Assembly: GCA_934597725.1 (NCBI GenBank)
Contig: CAKTSK010000007.1
Coordinates: 1-64,000, forward strand
DNA: 64,000 nucleotides
Origin: an uncultured Eubacteriales bacterium
GTDB lineage: Bacteria; Bacillota; Clostridia; Oscillospirales; Oscillospiraceae
Reading direction: 5' to 3'
Positions 41,351 to 49,397 of this stretch are shown piece after piece (position 1 is the first letter of the stretch; each line of letters starts with the position of its first letter). The position numbers and the translations under genes are program-made. The notes under the pieces are model-generated. The model was not told the DNA's origin. It worked only from the letters and a program-made list of their open reading frames with translations, and did not search any database.

Positions 41351-41956
41351 ATGGATCTGCAAGAATATCTGGACCAGCTCAACCAGGGCAAGACTGTGGT
41401 GGGCGGCTCACCGGCCCACCAGTTCATGCACCAGCTCAGCCAGCAGGCCCTGGCCATCACCGGCCAGCTCAACACCGGCTACCACACGCCCGAGGAGATC
41501 CGCCAGCTCTTTTCCCAACTCATCGGCAAGCCGGTGGACGAGACCTTCGCGCTCTTTCCCCCGTTCAGCACCGACTGCGGCAAGAACATCACCCTGGGCA
41601 AGCGGGTCTTTCTCAACGCCGGCTGCCGGTTCCAGGACCAGGGCGGCATCCACATCGGGGACGACGTCCTCATCGGCCACAACGTGGTCCTGGCCACGCT
41701 GAACCACGACATCGCGCCCCTGCGCCGGTCGTCCATGCACCCGGCCCCCATCGTCATCGGCAGCCGGGTCTGGATCGGCTCCAACGCCACCGTTCTGGCC
41801 GGCGTGACCATCGGGGACAACGCCATCGTCGCCGCCGGGGCCGTGGTCACCCGGGACGTCCCGCCGGCCACCATCGTGGCGGGTGTCCCCGCCAAGGTCC
41901 TGCGGCCCCTCACCCAGGAGGAGCTGGAGGCCCCCGCCTGGTCCGAAGAACCCTGA
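41351..41956 (+). CDS. Maltose/galactoside O-acetyltransferase-like hexapeptide enzyme
   Basis: A 201-residue left-handed beta-helix acetyltransferase. The N-terminal cap (1-70) resembles Maa/LacA; the helix coils contain repeated hexapeptides (IHIGDDVLIGHNVVL, IVIGSRVWIGSNATVLAGVTIGDNAIVAAGAVVTRDVPP) with the catalytic histidine in LNHDI. It acetylates a sugar or similar acceptor using acetyl-CoA. AGGAGG precedes the ATG. Confidence 0.9.
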   Translation: MDLQEYLDQLNQGKTVVGGSPAHQFMHQLSQQALAITGQLNTGYHTPEEIRQLFSQLIGKPVDETFALFPPFSTDCGKNITLGKRVFLNAGCRFQDQGGIHIGDDVLIGHNVVLATLNHDIAPLRRSSMHPAPIVIGSRVWIGSNATVLAGVTIGDNAIVAAGAVVTRDVPPATIVAGVPAKVLRPLTQEELEAPAWSEEP

Positions 41957-41964
41957 CCCGGCGG

Positions 41965-42579
41965 TCAAAGCGCGGCCAGGTAGCCCGTCACGTCAAAGGG
42001 GCGGACGGCCTCGTCTTTCCGCAGATAGAGCGGGTGATGGGGGTGGCCCTTCTTGGTGTTCTTCCCGGCGCACAGCCACCGGGCGCCGTATTCCTCTCCA
42101 ATGGCCACCATGTCCCGGACACAGTCCCGCAGATAGGGCCGCTTCTCGATGATGGTCCCCCAGGCCGCCCAGACTGCCGGGGAAAAGCCCGCGCCCACCC
42201 GGGAGAGCACATACCGGAAGGCCGCCATGTTCTCCCGGTGGAGGTCCTGGTTGCAGTCCCGGTCCATGTCCTCGGGCCGGGTGGCCCGCTGGGCGTAGAC
42301 GTTGAACATGAGGAAGCTGTCGTACCCGTTGCCCAGGGCGATCCGCTGGACAGATTTCAGCGTGTTGTCCAGCTCCCCCGGCGCGGCCGTGGAGGGGTTG
42401 ATGCCGATGCAGATGAGGGGATTCTCCCCCCGGGTCCCCAGCAAATACCGGTAGTCCGCATAGTGGTCGGGGACATAGAGCCAGGTGTCCCGGTCAAAGG
42501 TCTCCTCCTGGGTGGGGACCAGGGCTTCTTCAAAGGTCAGCAGCCGCAGCTGCTGGGTCTGGCAGGTAGGAATGTGCAT
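41965..42579 (-). CDS. DUF1643 family protein
   Basis: A 204-residue protein with the DUF1643 core: YRYLLGTRGENPLICIGINPSTAAPGELDNTLKSVQRIA near 43-81 and YLCAGKNTKKGHPHHPLYL-like end (170-187). The function of the family is unknown. The ATG at 42579 gives the expected length; the frame remains open far upstream as an antisense shadow. It is convergent with the acetyltransferase gene, eight bases apart. Confidence 0.88.
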   Translation of the reverse strand: MHIPTCQTQQLRLLTFEEALVPTQEETFDRDTWLYVPDHYADYRYLLGTRGENPLICIGINPSTAAPGELDNTLKSVQRIALGNGYDSFLMFNVYAQRATRPEDMDRDCNQDLHRENMAAFRYVLSRVGAGFSPAVWAAWGTIIEKRPYLRDCVRDMVAIGEEYGARWLCAGKNTKKGHPHHPLYLRKDEAVRPFDVTGYLAAL

Positions 42580-42735
42580 AAAGGACGCCCTCTTTCTCTG
42601 GATGGGTTCTCCCCGGGCATGGTTGCTTTTTCCCGGGGTTTCTTCTATGATAGTAGTGTTCATCCTATCACAAATCACCGCCTCTGTCGAGGCGTTCCCG
42701 CCCCGTCTGCGGCGGGCTGAAAGGAGGTCCTTCCC

Positions 42736-44115
42736 TTGGCCCACGCCAAGTCCAATCTGGATCTGACCGAAGGTGTCATCTGGAAACAACTGCTTCTCTT
42801 CCTGCTCCCCATCGCTGCCGGGACCCTGTTCCAGCAGCTCTACAGCACCGTTGATGCCATCATCGTGGGCCAGTTCGTGGGTTCTGACGCCCTGGCCGCC
42901 GTGGGCGGCTCGGCTGCCGTGATCGTGCAGCTGGTGGTGGGCATCTTCACCGGCCTGTCCTCCGGGGCCACGGTGGTCATCTCCCACGGCTACGGGGCGG
43001 ACGACCAGACCAAGCTCACCCGGGCCGTCCACTCCGCCATCGCCTTCAGCCTGGCGGCGGGCGCGCTGGTAACGGTCATCGGCATCCTCCTGGCCCCCGA
43101 CGCCCTGCGGTGGACCAAGAACCCCCAGGAGATCATGGGGGACGCCACCACCTACCTGCGCCTGTACTTCCTCGGCACCATCCCCATGCTGCTGTTCAAC
43201 ATGGGCTCGGGCATCCTGCGGGCCGTGGGCGACTCCCGCAGCCCCCTGTACTACCTGATCATCTGCTGCCTGCTGAACATCGCGCTGGACCTGCTGTTTG
43301 TGGCGGTCATCCCCCTGGGCGTGGCCGGGGCCGCCATCGCCACCGCCATCGCCAACCTGATCAGCGCCCTGCTCATCCTGCTGCAGCTGGCCCGGGCCAA
43401 GGGCGGGTATCAGCTCCACTTCCGGCAGATCCGCATCCACCGGGCCACCCTGCTGCACATTCTGGGCATCGGCGTGCCGGCGGCGGTGGAAAGCTCCATG
43501 TACGCCCTGTCCAACCTGCTCATCCAGGTCCCCATCAACGATCTGGGGACCAACGCCGTGGCCGCCTGGTCCGCCACCGGCAAGGTGGACGGCGTCTATT
43601 GGTCGCTGATGATCTCCTTCGGCGTGGCCATCATGGCCTTTGTGGGCCAGAACTACGGGGCGGGCAAATACGATCGGATGAAGAAGAGCGTCGGGGTCTG
43701 CCTCAAGCTGGCCCTGGGCATGACGGTGGTCCTGTCCATCCTGCTGCTCCTCTTTGCCCGCTACTGCTTCCGCATTTTTACGGACAATCCCGAGGTCATC
43801 CAGTACGCCATCCAGATCGTCTCCTATTTCGTCCCCTTCTACTTCATCTGGACCTTCATCGAGGTCCTGGCCAACGCCCTGCGAGGGGCCGGCGACGCGC
43901 TGATCCCCATGATCATCAGCGTCGGGGGCATCTGCGGGCTGCGGATCCTGTGGGTCCTCTTTGTGGTCCCCCACTGGCACACCCTGCTGGGCATCTCCAT
44001 TTGCTACCCAGTCTCCTGGTTCATCACCGCCGCCATTCTGATCCTCTATTACAAAAAAGGCCGCTGGCTGCGGAACGCCCCGTCGTCCCCCGCGCCGCCT
44101 GCGCCGGAACACTGA
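42736..44115 (+). CDS. MATE-family efflux transporter
   Basis: A 459-residue protein with 12 predicted helices in two similar halves, LYSTVDAIIVGQFVGSDALAAVGGS in the first and AAWSATGKVDGVYWSLMISFGVAIMAFVGQNYGAG in the second. It exports organic cations or drugs against Na+ or H+. It begins at TTG with AAGGAGG upstream. The MFS gene follows after 26 bases. Confidence 0.94.
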   Translation: MAHAKSNLDLTEGVIWKQLLLFLLPIAAGTLFQQLYSTVDAIIVGQFVGSDALAAVGGSAAVIVQLVVGIFTGLSSGATVVISHGYGADDQTKLTRAVHSAIAFSLAAGALVTVIGILLAPDALRWTKNPQEIMGDATTYLRLYFLGTIPMLLFNMGSGILRAVGDSRSPLYYLIICCLLNIALDLLFVAVIPLGVAGAAIATAIANLISALLILLQLARAKGGYQLHFRQIRIHRATLLHILGIGVPAAVESSMYALSNLLIQVPINDLGTNAVAAWSATGKVDGVYWSLMISFGVAIMAFVGQNYGAGKYDRMKKSVGVCLKLALGMTVVLSILLLLFARYCFRIFTDNPEVIQYAIQIVSYFVPFYFIWTFIEVLANALRGAGDALIPMIISVGGICGLRILWVLFVVPHWHTLLGISICYPVSWFITAAILILYYKKGRWLRNAPSSPAPPAPEH

Positions 44116-44141
44116 CCCCGCCCACCGAGAGAGGAGGCCCT

Positions 44142-45332
44142 ATGTCTGCCGTCACCCTGCGCCATCCCACCCTGCGCTACACCTTCCTGCAAGGAAGCTA
44201 TTGGGGCTGTTACTGCATCATCCTCACCTTTTCCAGCGTCTACCTGCTGGACCGGGGGTTTTCCAACGCCCAGATCGGCGTGCTCATGAGCGTCTCGGGA
44301 GTCCTGGCCACCCTGCTGCAGCCGGTGGTCTCCCGCATCGCCGACCACCTGCGGCGGCTGAGCCTGCGGCAGTTCTGCGCGCTGCTGGTGCTGGCCGAGC
44401 TGGCCCTGGGGCTGCTGCTGGCGGTCCTGCCCGGACACGAGCAGCTCCTTTACAGCCTGCTGGTCATCCTGATCCAGCTGCTCATGCCCCTGTGCTCGGC
44501 CCTGGGCATGGCCTGCCTCAACCAGGGGATCTCCCTCAACTTCGGCATCGCCCGGGGGGCGGGGTCCATCGCCTTCGGTCTGGCCTCCGCCGGCTGCGGG
44601 CAGCTGGTCCTGGTCCTGGGTGCCCGGTCGATCCCCCTGGCCATGACCGTGCTGCATCTGATTTTTCTGCTCTCTCTGCTCCTGTTCCGTCTGCCGCGGC
44701 CAGAGGCTCCGCCGGAGGTCTCCTCGTCCCGGCAGCCCGTCCGCCGGGGCGCCTGCCGGCAGCTTTTGTGGGTGCTGGTCGGGTCCTGCCTGCTTTTTTT
44801 CAGCCACAACCTGCTCAACGTCTTTGCCTTTCAGATCGTCCAGCCGCTGGGAGGGGACAGCAGTTCCATGGGCACCCTGCTCCTTCTCCAGTCCCTCTGG
44901 GAGCTGCCCACCATGTTCCTCTTTGGCTGGATGCTGACCAAAGCCAGCAGCCGGGCCTGGCTGCGCCTGTCCGGCACGGGCTTCTTTCTCCACGCCCTGG
45001 GGGCCTGGGCCGCGCCCAACTTAGGGGTGCTGTATGCCGTGCAGTTCTTTGAGCTGCCGGGATACGCCCTGTTCATCCTCGCGTCGATCTACTTCGTCAA
45101 CGAGATCGTTCCACCGGACCAGCGGGTCCAAGGACAGGCCTGGTTCACCATGTGCGCCACCATCGGCAACGTCCTGGCCAGCTTTTCCGGCGGGTTCCTG
45201 CTGGACCTCTGGGGGGCCGGCACCATGCTGGCCGCCGCCACCCTTTCCGGCGGAATAGGGATGGTCTTGCTGGGGATCTTCCTGCACAAGAACCGGGTCC
45301 ATTCCTCGCCCGCCCGAAAGGAGGTCTCCTGA
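44142..45332 (+). CDS. Major facilitator superfamily transporter
   Basis: A 396-residue membrane protein with about 12 helices; the first helices (GSYWGCYCIILTFSSVYLLDRGFSNAQIGVLMSVSG) resemble LacY/nucleoside-type permeases (MFS_1_like). GAGGAGG precedes the ATG. Its TGA overlaps the ATG of the TenI-ThiE fusion (TGATG), which points to co-expression with thiamine genes; uptake of a thiamine precursor such as HMP or thiazole is an inference. Confidence 0.85.
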   Translation: MSAVTLRHPTLRYTFLQGSYWGCYCIILTFSSVYLLDRGFSNAQIGVLMSVSGVLATLLQPVVSRIADHLRRLSLRQFCALLVLAELALGLLLAVLPGHEQLLYSLLVILIQLLMPLCSALGMACLNQGISLNFGIARGAGSIAFGLASAGCGQLVLVLGARSIPLAMTVLHLIFLLSLLLFRLPRPEAPPEVSSSRQPVRRGACRQLLWVLVGSCLLFFSHNLLNVFAFQIVQPLGGDSSSMGTLLLLQSLWELPTMFLFGWMLTKASSRAWLRLSGTGFFLHALGAWAAPNLGVLYAVQFFELPGYALFILASIYFVNEIVPPDQRVQGQAWFTMCATIGNVLASFSGGFLLDLWGAGTMLAAATLSGGIGMVLLGIFLHKNRVHSSPARKEVS

Positions 45333-46579
45333 TGCCCCCCTCGTTCCCCCTGCTCTGGGTCACTGAGCGCGCCCTGTGCCGGGAGCCTTTTCCGGACCGG
45401 GTGACTGCCGTTGCCGCCGCCCACCCGGCGGGCATCCTGCTGCGGGAAAAGGATCTCTCCGAAGCCGCCTATGAGACCCTGGCCCGGCAGGTCCAGGCCA
45501 TTTGCCGGCAGTACGGGGTCCCGTTTCTGGTCCACACCCACCCCAACGTGGCCCGGACCCTGGGGGCCGATGGGCTTCATCTGCCGCTGCCGGTGCTGCG
45601 GACGCTCTCCCCGGCGGCACGGCAGGGTCTGCCCCCGCTGGGAGTCTCCTGTCATTCCGTGGCGGAGGCCCAAGAAGCCTGGGACCTGGGCGCTGCTTAC
45701 CTCACCGCCGGCCATGTCTTTGACACCACCTGCAAGGCCGGGCTTCCCGGCCGGGGGCTGGACTTTCTGGCCGACGTGTGCGCCGCCGTCCCCCTGCCGG
45801 TCTGCGCCATCGGCGGGGTCCGCCCGACGGCCCTGCCCGACCTGCGGCGGGCGGGCGCAGCCGGCGGCTGCGTCCGCAGTCCCCTGACCACCTGTCCCTC
45901 TCCCGCCGACTATCTGCACCATTGGAAGGAGTGCGCTGCCATGAATCTCACCCCGGAACACCTTCGCCTTTACGCCGTCACCGACCGGGCCTGGACCGGC
46001 CAACAGACGCTGCTGGAACAGTTGGAGCAAGCCCTCAAGGGGGGCGTGACCCTGGTCCAGCTGCGGGAAAAGGACCTCTCCCCAGAGGATTTTCTGGCCG
46101 AAGCCCTGGCCGCCAAGGAACTGTGCCACCGCTACGGCGTCCCCCTCATCCTGAACGACGCCGTTGACCTGGCCCTGCGCTGCGGGGCCGACGGCGTCCA
46201 CGTGGGGGCCGAAGACCAGCCCGTGGCGGAGATCCGCCGTTTGGCGGGGCCGGATTTCCTCATCGGGGCCACCGCCAAAACCGTCGCCCAGGCCCAGGCT
46301 GCTCAGGCCGCCGGGGCGGACTATCTGGGGGTCGGCGCGGTCTTTCCCTCCCCCACCAAGCCCAACGCCCGGGGGATCACCCGGGCGGAGTTGACGGCCA
46401 TCTGCGCCAGCGTCTCCATCCCGGCAGTGGCCATCGGAGGCATCACCCAGGAGAACCTGCCCCAGCTGGCCGGCTGCGGCGCAGTGGGGGCGGCGGTGGT
46501 CTCGTCGCTGTTCGGTGCGCCGGACATCCAGACCGCCGCCCAGGAATTGAAGGCCCTGACCCTGACCGTGTTCCCCTGA
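45332..46579 (+). CDS. thiE: TenI - ThiE fusion (thiazole tautomerase-like and thiamine phosphate synthase)
   Basis: A 415-residue protein of two paralogous TIM barrels. Residues 1-200 are TenI-like (LREKDLSEAAYETLARQV, GVSCHSVAEAQEA, GHVFDTTCKAGLPGRGL). Residues 204-415 are ThiE, joining HMP-PP and thiazole phosphate: LRLYAVTDRAW, LREKDL, LNDAVDLALRCGADGVHVG, GVGAVFPSPTKPNARG, AIGGITQENL. There is no stop between them, yet GGAAGGAG precedes the internal ATG at 45941, so a free ThiE may also be made. GGAGG serves the first ATG. thiD follows. Confidence 0.9.
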   Translation: MPPSFPLLWVTERALCREPFPDRVTAVAAAHPAGILLREKDLSEAAYETLARQVQAICRQYGVPFLVHTHPNVARTLGADGLHLPLPVLRTLSPAARQGLPPLGVSCHSVAEAQEAWDLGAAYLTAGHVFDTTCKAGLPGRGLDFLADVCAAVPLPVCAIGGVRPTALPDLRRAGAAGGCVRSPLTTCPSPADYLHHWKECAAMNLTPEHLRLYAVTDRAWTGQQTLLEQLEQALKGGVTLVQLREKDLSPEDFLAEALAAKELCHRYGVPLILNDAVDLALRCGADGVHVGAEDQPVAEIRRLAGPDFLIGATAKTVAQAQAAQAAGADYLGVGAVFPSPTKPNARGITRAELTAICASVSIPAVAIGGITQENLPQLAGCGAVGAAVVSSLFGAPDIQTAAQELKALTLTVFP

Positions 46580-46600
46580 CGGCCCGCAAAGGAGTATCCC

Positions 46601-47410
46601 ATGAAAACCGTGTTATCCATCGCCGGCAGCGACCCCAGCGGCGGCGCCGGCATCCAGGCCGACCTGAAAACCATGGCCCTGAACGGCGTGTATGGCATGA
46701 GCGTCATCACCGCCCTCACGGCCCAGAACACCACCGGCGTGACCGCCGTGGAACCGGTCTCGCCCCTTTTTTTGCAGCAGCAGCTGGACGCCGTCTTTTC
46801 CGACATCCCGCCCGACGGGGTCAAGATCGGCATGGTCTCTGCCGCCCCGCTCATCCAGGTCATCGCCCGCTGCCTGGAAACCCATCGCCCCAAACACGTC
46901 GTGGTGGACCCGGTGATGCTCTCCACCAGCGGCACCCGGCTCCTCAGCGAGGACGCCCTGGCCGCGCTCCAGGAGGACCTGCTTCCCCAGGCCACCTTGA
47001 TCACCCCCAATCTGCCCGAGGCCGAGGTCCTCTCCGGCCAGACCATCACCGGGGAGGAGGACATGGTCCGGGCCGCCCGGGACCTGTCGGCCCGCTACCG
47101 CTGCGCCGTGCTGTGCAAAGGCGGGCACAGCCCCGACGGCGGGGCCAACGATCTGCTCTGCCACCAGGGCAAGGTCCTCTGGTTCCGGGGCAAGCGCATC
47201 GACAACCCCAACGCCCACGGCACCGGCTGCACCCTCTCCAGCGCCATCGCGGCCAACCTGGCCAAAGGTTTTTCCCTGGAAGAGGCCATTCGCCGGGCCA
47301 AGCAATATCTTTCCGGGGCACTGGCGGCCATGCTGGACCTGGGCCGCGGCGCCGGACCGCTGGATCACACCTTTGCCCTCACCGGCTTCTTTGCCCAGGA
47401 GGCGGAGTAA
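46601..47410 (+). CDS. thiD: Hydroxymethylpyrimidine (phosphate) kinase ThiD
   Basis: A 269-residue ribokinase-fold enzyme that phosphorylates HMP to HMP-PP for ThiE. IAGSDPSGGAGIQADLKTM (7-25), VVVDPVMLSTSG, LITPNLPEAE and HGTGCTLSSAIAANLA are diagnostic. AAAGGAG precedes the ATG; 21 bases separate it from the fusion gene. No thiC or thiG is present here, so the cluster looks like salvage. Confidence 0.95.
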   Translation: MKTVLSIAGSDPSGGAGIQADLKTMALNGVYGMSVITALTAQNTTGVTAVEPVSPLFLQQQLDAVFSDIPPDGVKIGMVSAAPLIQVIARCLETHRPKHVVVDPVMLSTSGTRLLSEDALAALQEDLLPQATLITPNLPEAEVLSGQTITGEEDMVRAARDLSARYRCAVLCKGGHSPDGGANDLLCHQGKVLWFRGKRIDNPNAHGTGCTLSSAIAANLAKGFSLEEAIRRAKQYLSGALAAMLDLGRGAGPLDHTFALTGFFAQEAE

Positions 47411-47433
47411 GCTCCGCAGAAAGGAGCGTCCCC

Positions 47434-47892
47434 ATGGAATTTCGTACCTTTGCCCCGCAAGAGCGGTCCCCGGCCCTGATCGACCAGCTCACCGCCCTCT
47501 GGGAAGCGTCTGTCCGGGCTACCCACGACTTTCTGGACCCCAACGACCTGCCGGTCATCGCCGCCCGGGTCCCCCAGGCTCTGCGGGAGATCCCCAGCCT
47601 GACCGTGGCCTGGGACGAGGTCAAGGGGCCGGTGGGGTTTGCGGGCGTGGCCGGGCACACCCTGGAACAGTTCTTTCTCGCCCCGGACCAGCTGGGAACG
47701 GGGTTGGGGGACCGCCTGTTCCGCCACACCATGGCCCAGCATTTCATTGCCCAGATCACCGTCAACGAACAGAATGCCCGGGCGCTGCGGTTCTATCTCC
47801 GGTACAGCTACCGGGTCCACCACCGCACCGCCACCGACGGGCTGGGCCTGCCCTACCCCATTCTTACCCTGACGCTTTCCTGTTATGGATAA
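47434..47892 (+). CDS. GNAT-family N-acetyltransferase
   Basis: A 152-residue protein with the GNAT fold: LWEASVRATHDFL near the start, PVGFAGVAG, the acetyl-CoA loop LAPDQLGTGLGDRLFRH and ITVNEQNARALRFYLRYSYRV. The acceptor is unknown. AAAGGAG lies before the ATG. It ends the thiamine operon by orientation and spacing. Confidence 0.9.
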   Translation: MEFRTFAPQERSPALIDQLTALWEASVRATHDFLDPNDLPVIAARVPQALREIPSLTVAWDEVKGPVGFAGVAGHTLEQFFLAPDQLGTGLGDRLFRHTMAQHFIAQITVNEQNARALRFYLRYSYRVHHRTATDGLGLPYPILTLTLSCYG

Positions 47893-47925
47893 ACCCACGG
47901 TCTAAACATCTTCTTTCCACAGCAG

Positions 47926-47968
47926 AACAGCCCTGACACCGATCCTTTCGGTGCCAGGGCTGTTTTTT
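47926..47968 (+). terminator. Terminator of the transporter/thiamine operon
   Basis: AACAGCCCTG-CACCGA pairs with TCGGTG-CAGGGCTGTT, followed by TTTTTT. Confidence 0.95.
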
Positions 47969-47970
47969 GT

Positions 47971-48273
47971 TTACGGATGGCTTTCATGTTTCCTGCGCAG
48001 CAATTCCACCAACTGAGAAACCACACCGATCTCCTCCTGCGTCAGGCCGCTGGTTGAGATTGCGGGGATCTCCATCGCATCTTCAAATACCAGCGCATCC
48101 AGCGACACATGCAAGATCCGCATGATCTGAAATAATACCTCTACGGAAGGTTTCCGGTGTCCGCTCTCAATGTGCTTGAGGTGTGACGTCGTGATGTTTA
48201 CCATCTCTGCCAGTTTTTCCTGGGTGATCCCCTGTGTTTTTCTGGCGTTCCAAATGGCGGTGCCAATATCCAT
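47971..48273 (-). CDS. XRE-family transcriptional regulator of the HNH island
   Basis: A 100-residue protein with a Cro/CI helix-turn-helix in residues 5-62 (IWNARKTQGITQEKLAEMVNITTSHLKHIESGHRKPSVEVLF) and a short helical tail. The start ATG at 48273 gives the normal length; only a weak AAAGAG site precedes it. It is divergent from the HNH genes, and two 13-bp palindromes in between are its likely operators. Confidence 0.9.
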   Translation of the reverse strand: MDIGTAIWNARKTQGITQEKLAEMVNITTSHLKHIESGHRKPSVEVLFQIMRILHVSLDALVFEDAMEIPAISTSGLTQEEIGVVSQLVELLRRKHESHP

Positions 48274-48322
48274 GGTTCTCTTTGCGCCCCCTTTTTGGCT
48301 AGCATAAAGAGGAAAGCAGCAC

Positions 48323-48365
48323 TTGACGATTCTCTTATTGAGATTTATATTATCTCTATAAGAGA
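48323..48365 (+). promoter_or_regulatory. Promoter and twin operators of the HNH gene island
   Basis: TTGACG (48323-48328), 17-bp spacer and TATATT (48346-48351) drive the plus-strand genes. Two near-identical 13-bp palindromes, TCTCTTATTGAGA (48331-48343) and TCTCTATAAGAGA (48353-48365), sit in the spacer and just after the -10, centred 22 bp apart on one DNA face. This is a textbook arrangement for cooperative repression by the divergent XRE protein. A further ATGTAC/GTACAT dyad lies in the leader at 48374-48390. Confidence 0.8.
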
Positions 48366-48396
48366 CCTGTTCTATGTACTTCCTGTACATGGAAAC

Positions 48397-48880
48397 AAAA
48401 AACAGAAAGGATTGAACAACTATGGGAAGACAGCAAAGAAATTTCTTTGGACGTAATTCGGGGAACTCCGGGTGGTGCACCTGCGTCCGCTGTGGCCGGA
48501 AATTCCGGAAGGGGGATGTAGAGATCGACCACATCCTGCCCCGGAACAGCGGGGACGACCGCGACCAAAATCTTCAATGTTTGTGCGCCAACTGCAGCCG
48601 CTCTGAATAAGGCCCCAAAAGAGCGTGATCACGCAGAGACCATCGTTCCGTATCCACGGAAACAAAAACATTATGAAAGGATCAAAAACTCATGGGAGGA
48701 TATCGAGAAAAATATTTTGACCGGAATCCAGGAAACTATGGGTGGTATACCTGTGTCCACTGTGGCCGGAAATTCCGGAAAGGGGATATGGACATCGACC
48801 ACATCATTCCCCAGAGCAGAGGCGGAAGTGACCACGAGTGGAATTTGCAATGTTTGTGCGTCCACTGCAACCGCTCCAAG
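48397..48880 (+). repeat. Tandem duplication carrying leader and HNH core
   Basis: About 200 bp including the leader (GGAAACAAAAA..GAAAGGAT) and the first 58 codons occur twice, at roughly 48390-48600 and 48660-48880. The zinc-finger part is almost identical (GTGGCCGGAAATTCCGGAA in both), the ends have diverged. Confidence 0.8.
48422..48610 (+). CDS. HNH nuclease-like mini-protein (first copy)
   Basis: A 62-residue protein almost entirely made of an HNH/zinc-finger core: C21-x2-C24, the metal site D36-H37 in IDHILP, N50, and C55-x2-C58. It stops right after CANCSRSE and so lacks the basic C-terminal helix kept by the second copy. Unusually small; it could be a nuclease, a nicking enzyme or a DNA-binding zinc protein. 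AGAAAGGAT precedes the ATG. Confidence 0.75.
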   Translation: MGRQQRNFFGRNSGNSGWCTCVRCGRKFRKGDVEIDHILPRNSGDDRDQNLQCLCANCSRSE

Positions 48881-48988
48881 CAAGACGATATCAGGGATTC
48901 TGCGGGAGATATGGTACGCGCCACCGGACGAATTGTTCAGAGAGAAATAAAAAACAGCTCCTTGGGAGGCTTGTTCCGCAAAAAATAA
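48692..48988 (+). CDS. HNH nuclease-like mini-protein (second copy)
   Basis: A 98-residue paralogue of the preceding protein: C21-x2-C24, D36-H37 in IDHIIPQSRGGSDHEWNLQCL, N51, C56-x2-C59 and the NRSK end of the HNH core, then a helical tail (DSAGDMVRATGRIVQREIKNSSLGGLFRKK). The complete core suggests this copy is the active one. GAAAGGAT lies before the ATG. The unknown 83-residue gene follows 20 bases later. Confidence 0.82.
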   Translation: MGGYREKYFDRNPGNYGWYTCVHCGRKFRKGDMDIDHIIPQSRGGSDHEWNLQCLCVHCNRSKQDDIRDSAGDMVRATGRIVQREIKNSSLGGLFRKK

Positions 48989-49008
48989 GAAGGCAAAGGA
49001 GGGATTCT

Positions 49009-49260
49009 ATGGGATTTCTGGATGCTGTTGAGTCGATTATATCCAATATCTGTTCAACTGTTGAAGAACACAACAATCGAGTGCAAAACTACATGATGCG
49101 TTATGAACACCTGGATGACCAGCGTCTATTTGAAAAAATGAAGCAGGCCTACGGCGCACACGAGAAACTCGCTTGCAGAAAACTTCTTTTGGAGCGTGGG
49201 TATGACGAAAACGATATCGGGCGTTTTCTGGCCGGTGGTCCAATGCCAGACAACATGTGA
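49009..49260 (+). CDS. Small protein of unknown function, third gene of the HNH island
   Basis: An 83-residue, mostly helical protein (MGFLDAVESIISNICSTVEE at the start; MMRYEHLDDQRLFEKMKQAY; RKLLLERGYDENDIGRFL). I recognise no family. AAAGGAGG precedes the ATG and a terminator follows, so it is co-transcribed with the HNH genes and may be their partner or an inhibitor. Confidence 0.72.
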   Translation: MGFLDAVESIISNICSTVEEHNNRVQNYMMRYEHLDDQRLFEKMKQAYGAHEKLACRKLLLERGYDENDIGRFLAGGPMPDNM

Positions 49261-49293
49261 AAGAGCAACATAACATTGCTCTAACACGATAAA

Positions 49294-49342
49294 AACCTCC
49301 TGCGTGGTACAAGATTCCTTGTCACCATGCAGGAGGTTTTTT
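49294..49342 (+). terminator. Terminator of the HNH island
   Basis: AACCTCCTGC-TGGT pairs with ACCA-GCAGGAGGTT around a 15-nt loop, followed by TTTT. Confidence 0.93.
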
Positions 49343-49397
49343 CATTTCGGAAGGGGATCTCTCAGCAAAACAGGTCAGAGTCTCGCAAAAGAAAGGC

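Noticed and set aside
42580..42735. A TPP riboswitch before the transporter/thiamine genes
   Set aside because: No CTGAGA or ACCTGATC-type TPP motif is visible; only short GC stems such as GCCTC/GAGGC are present.
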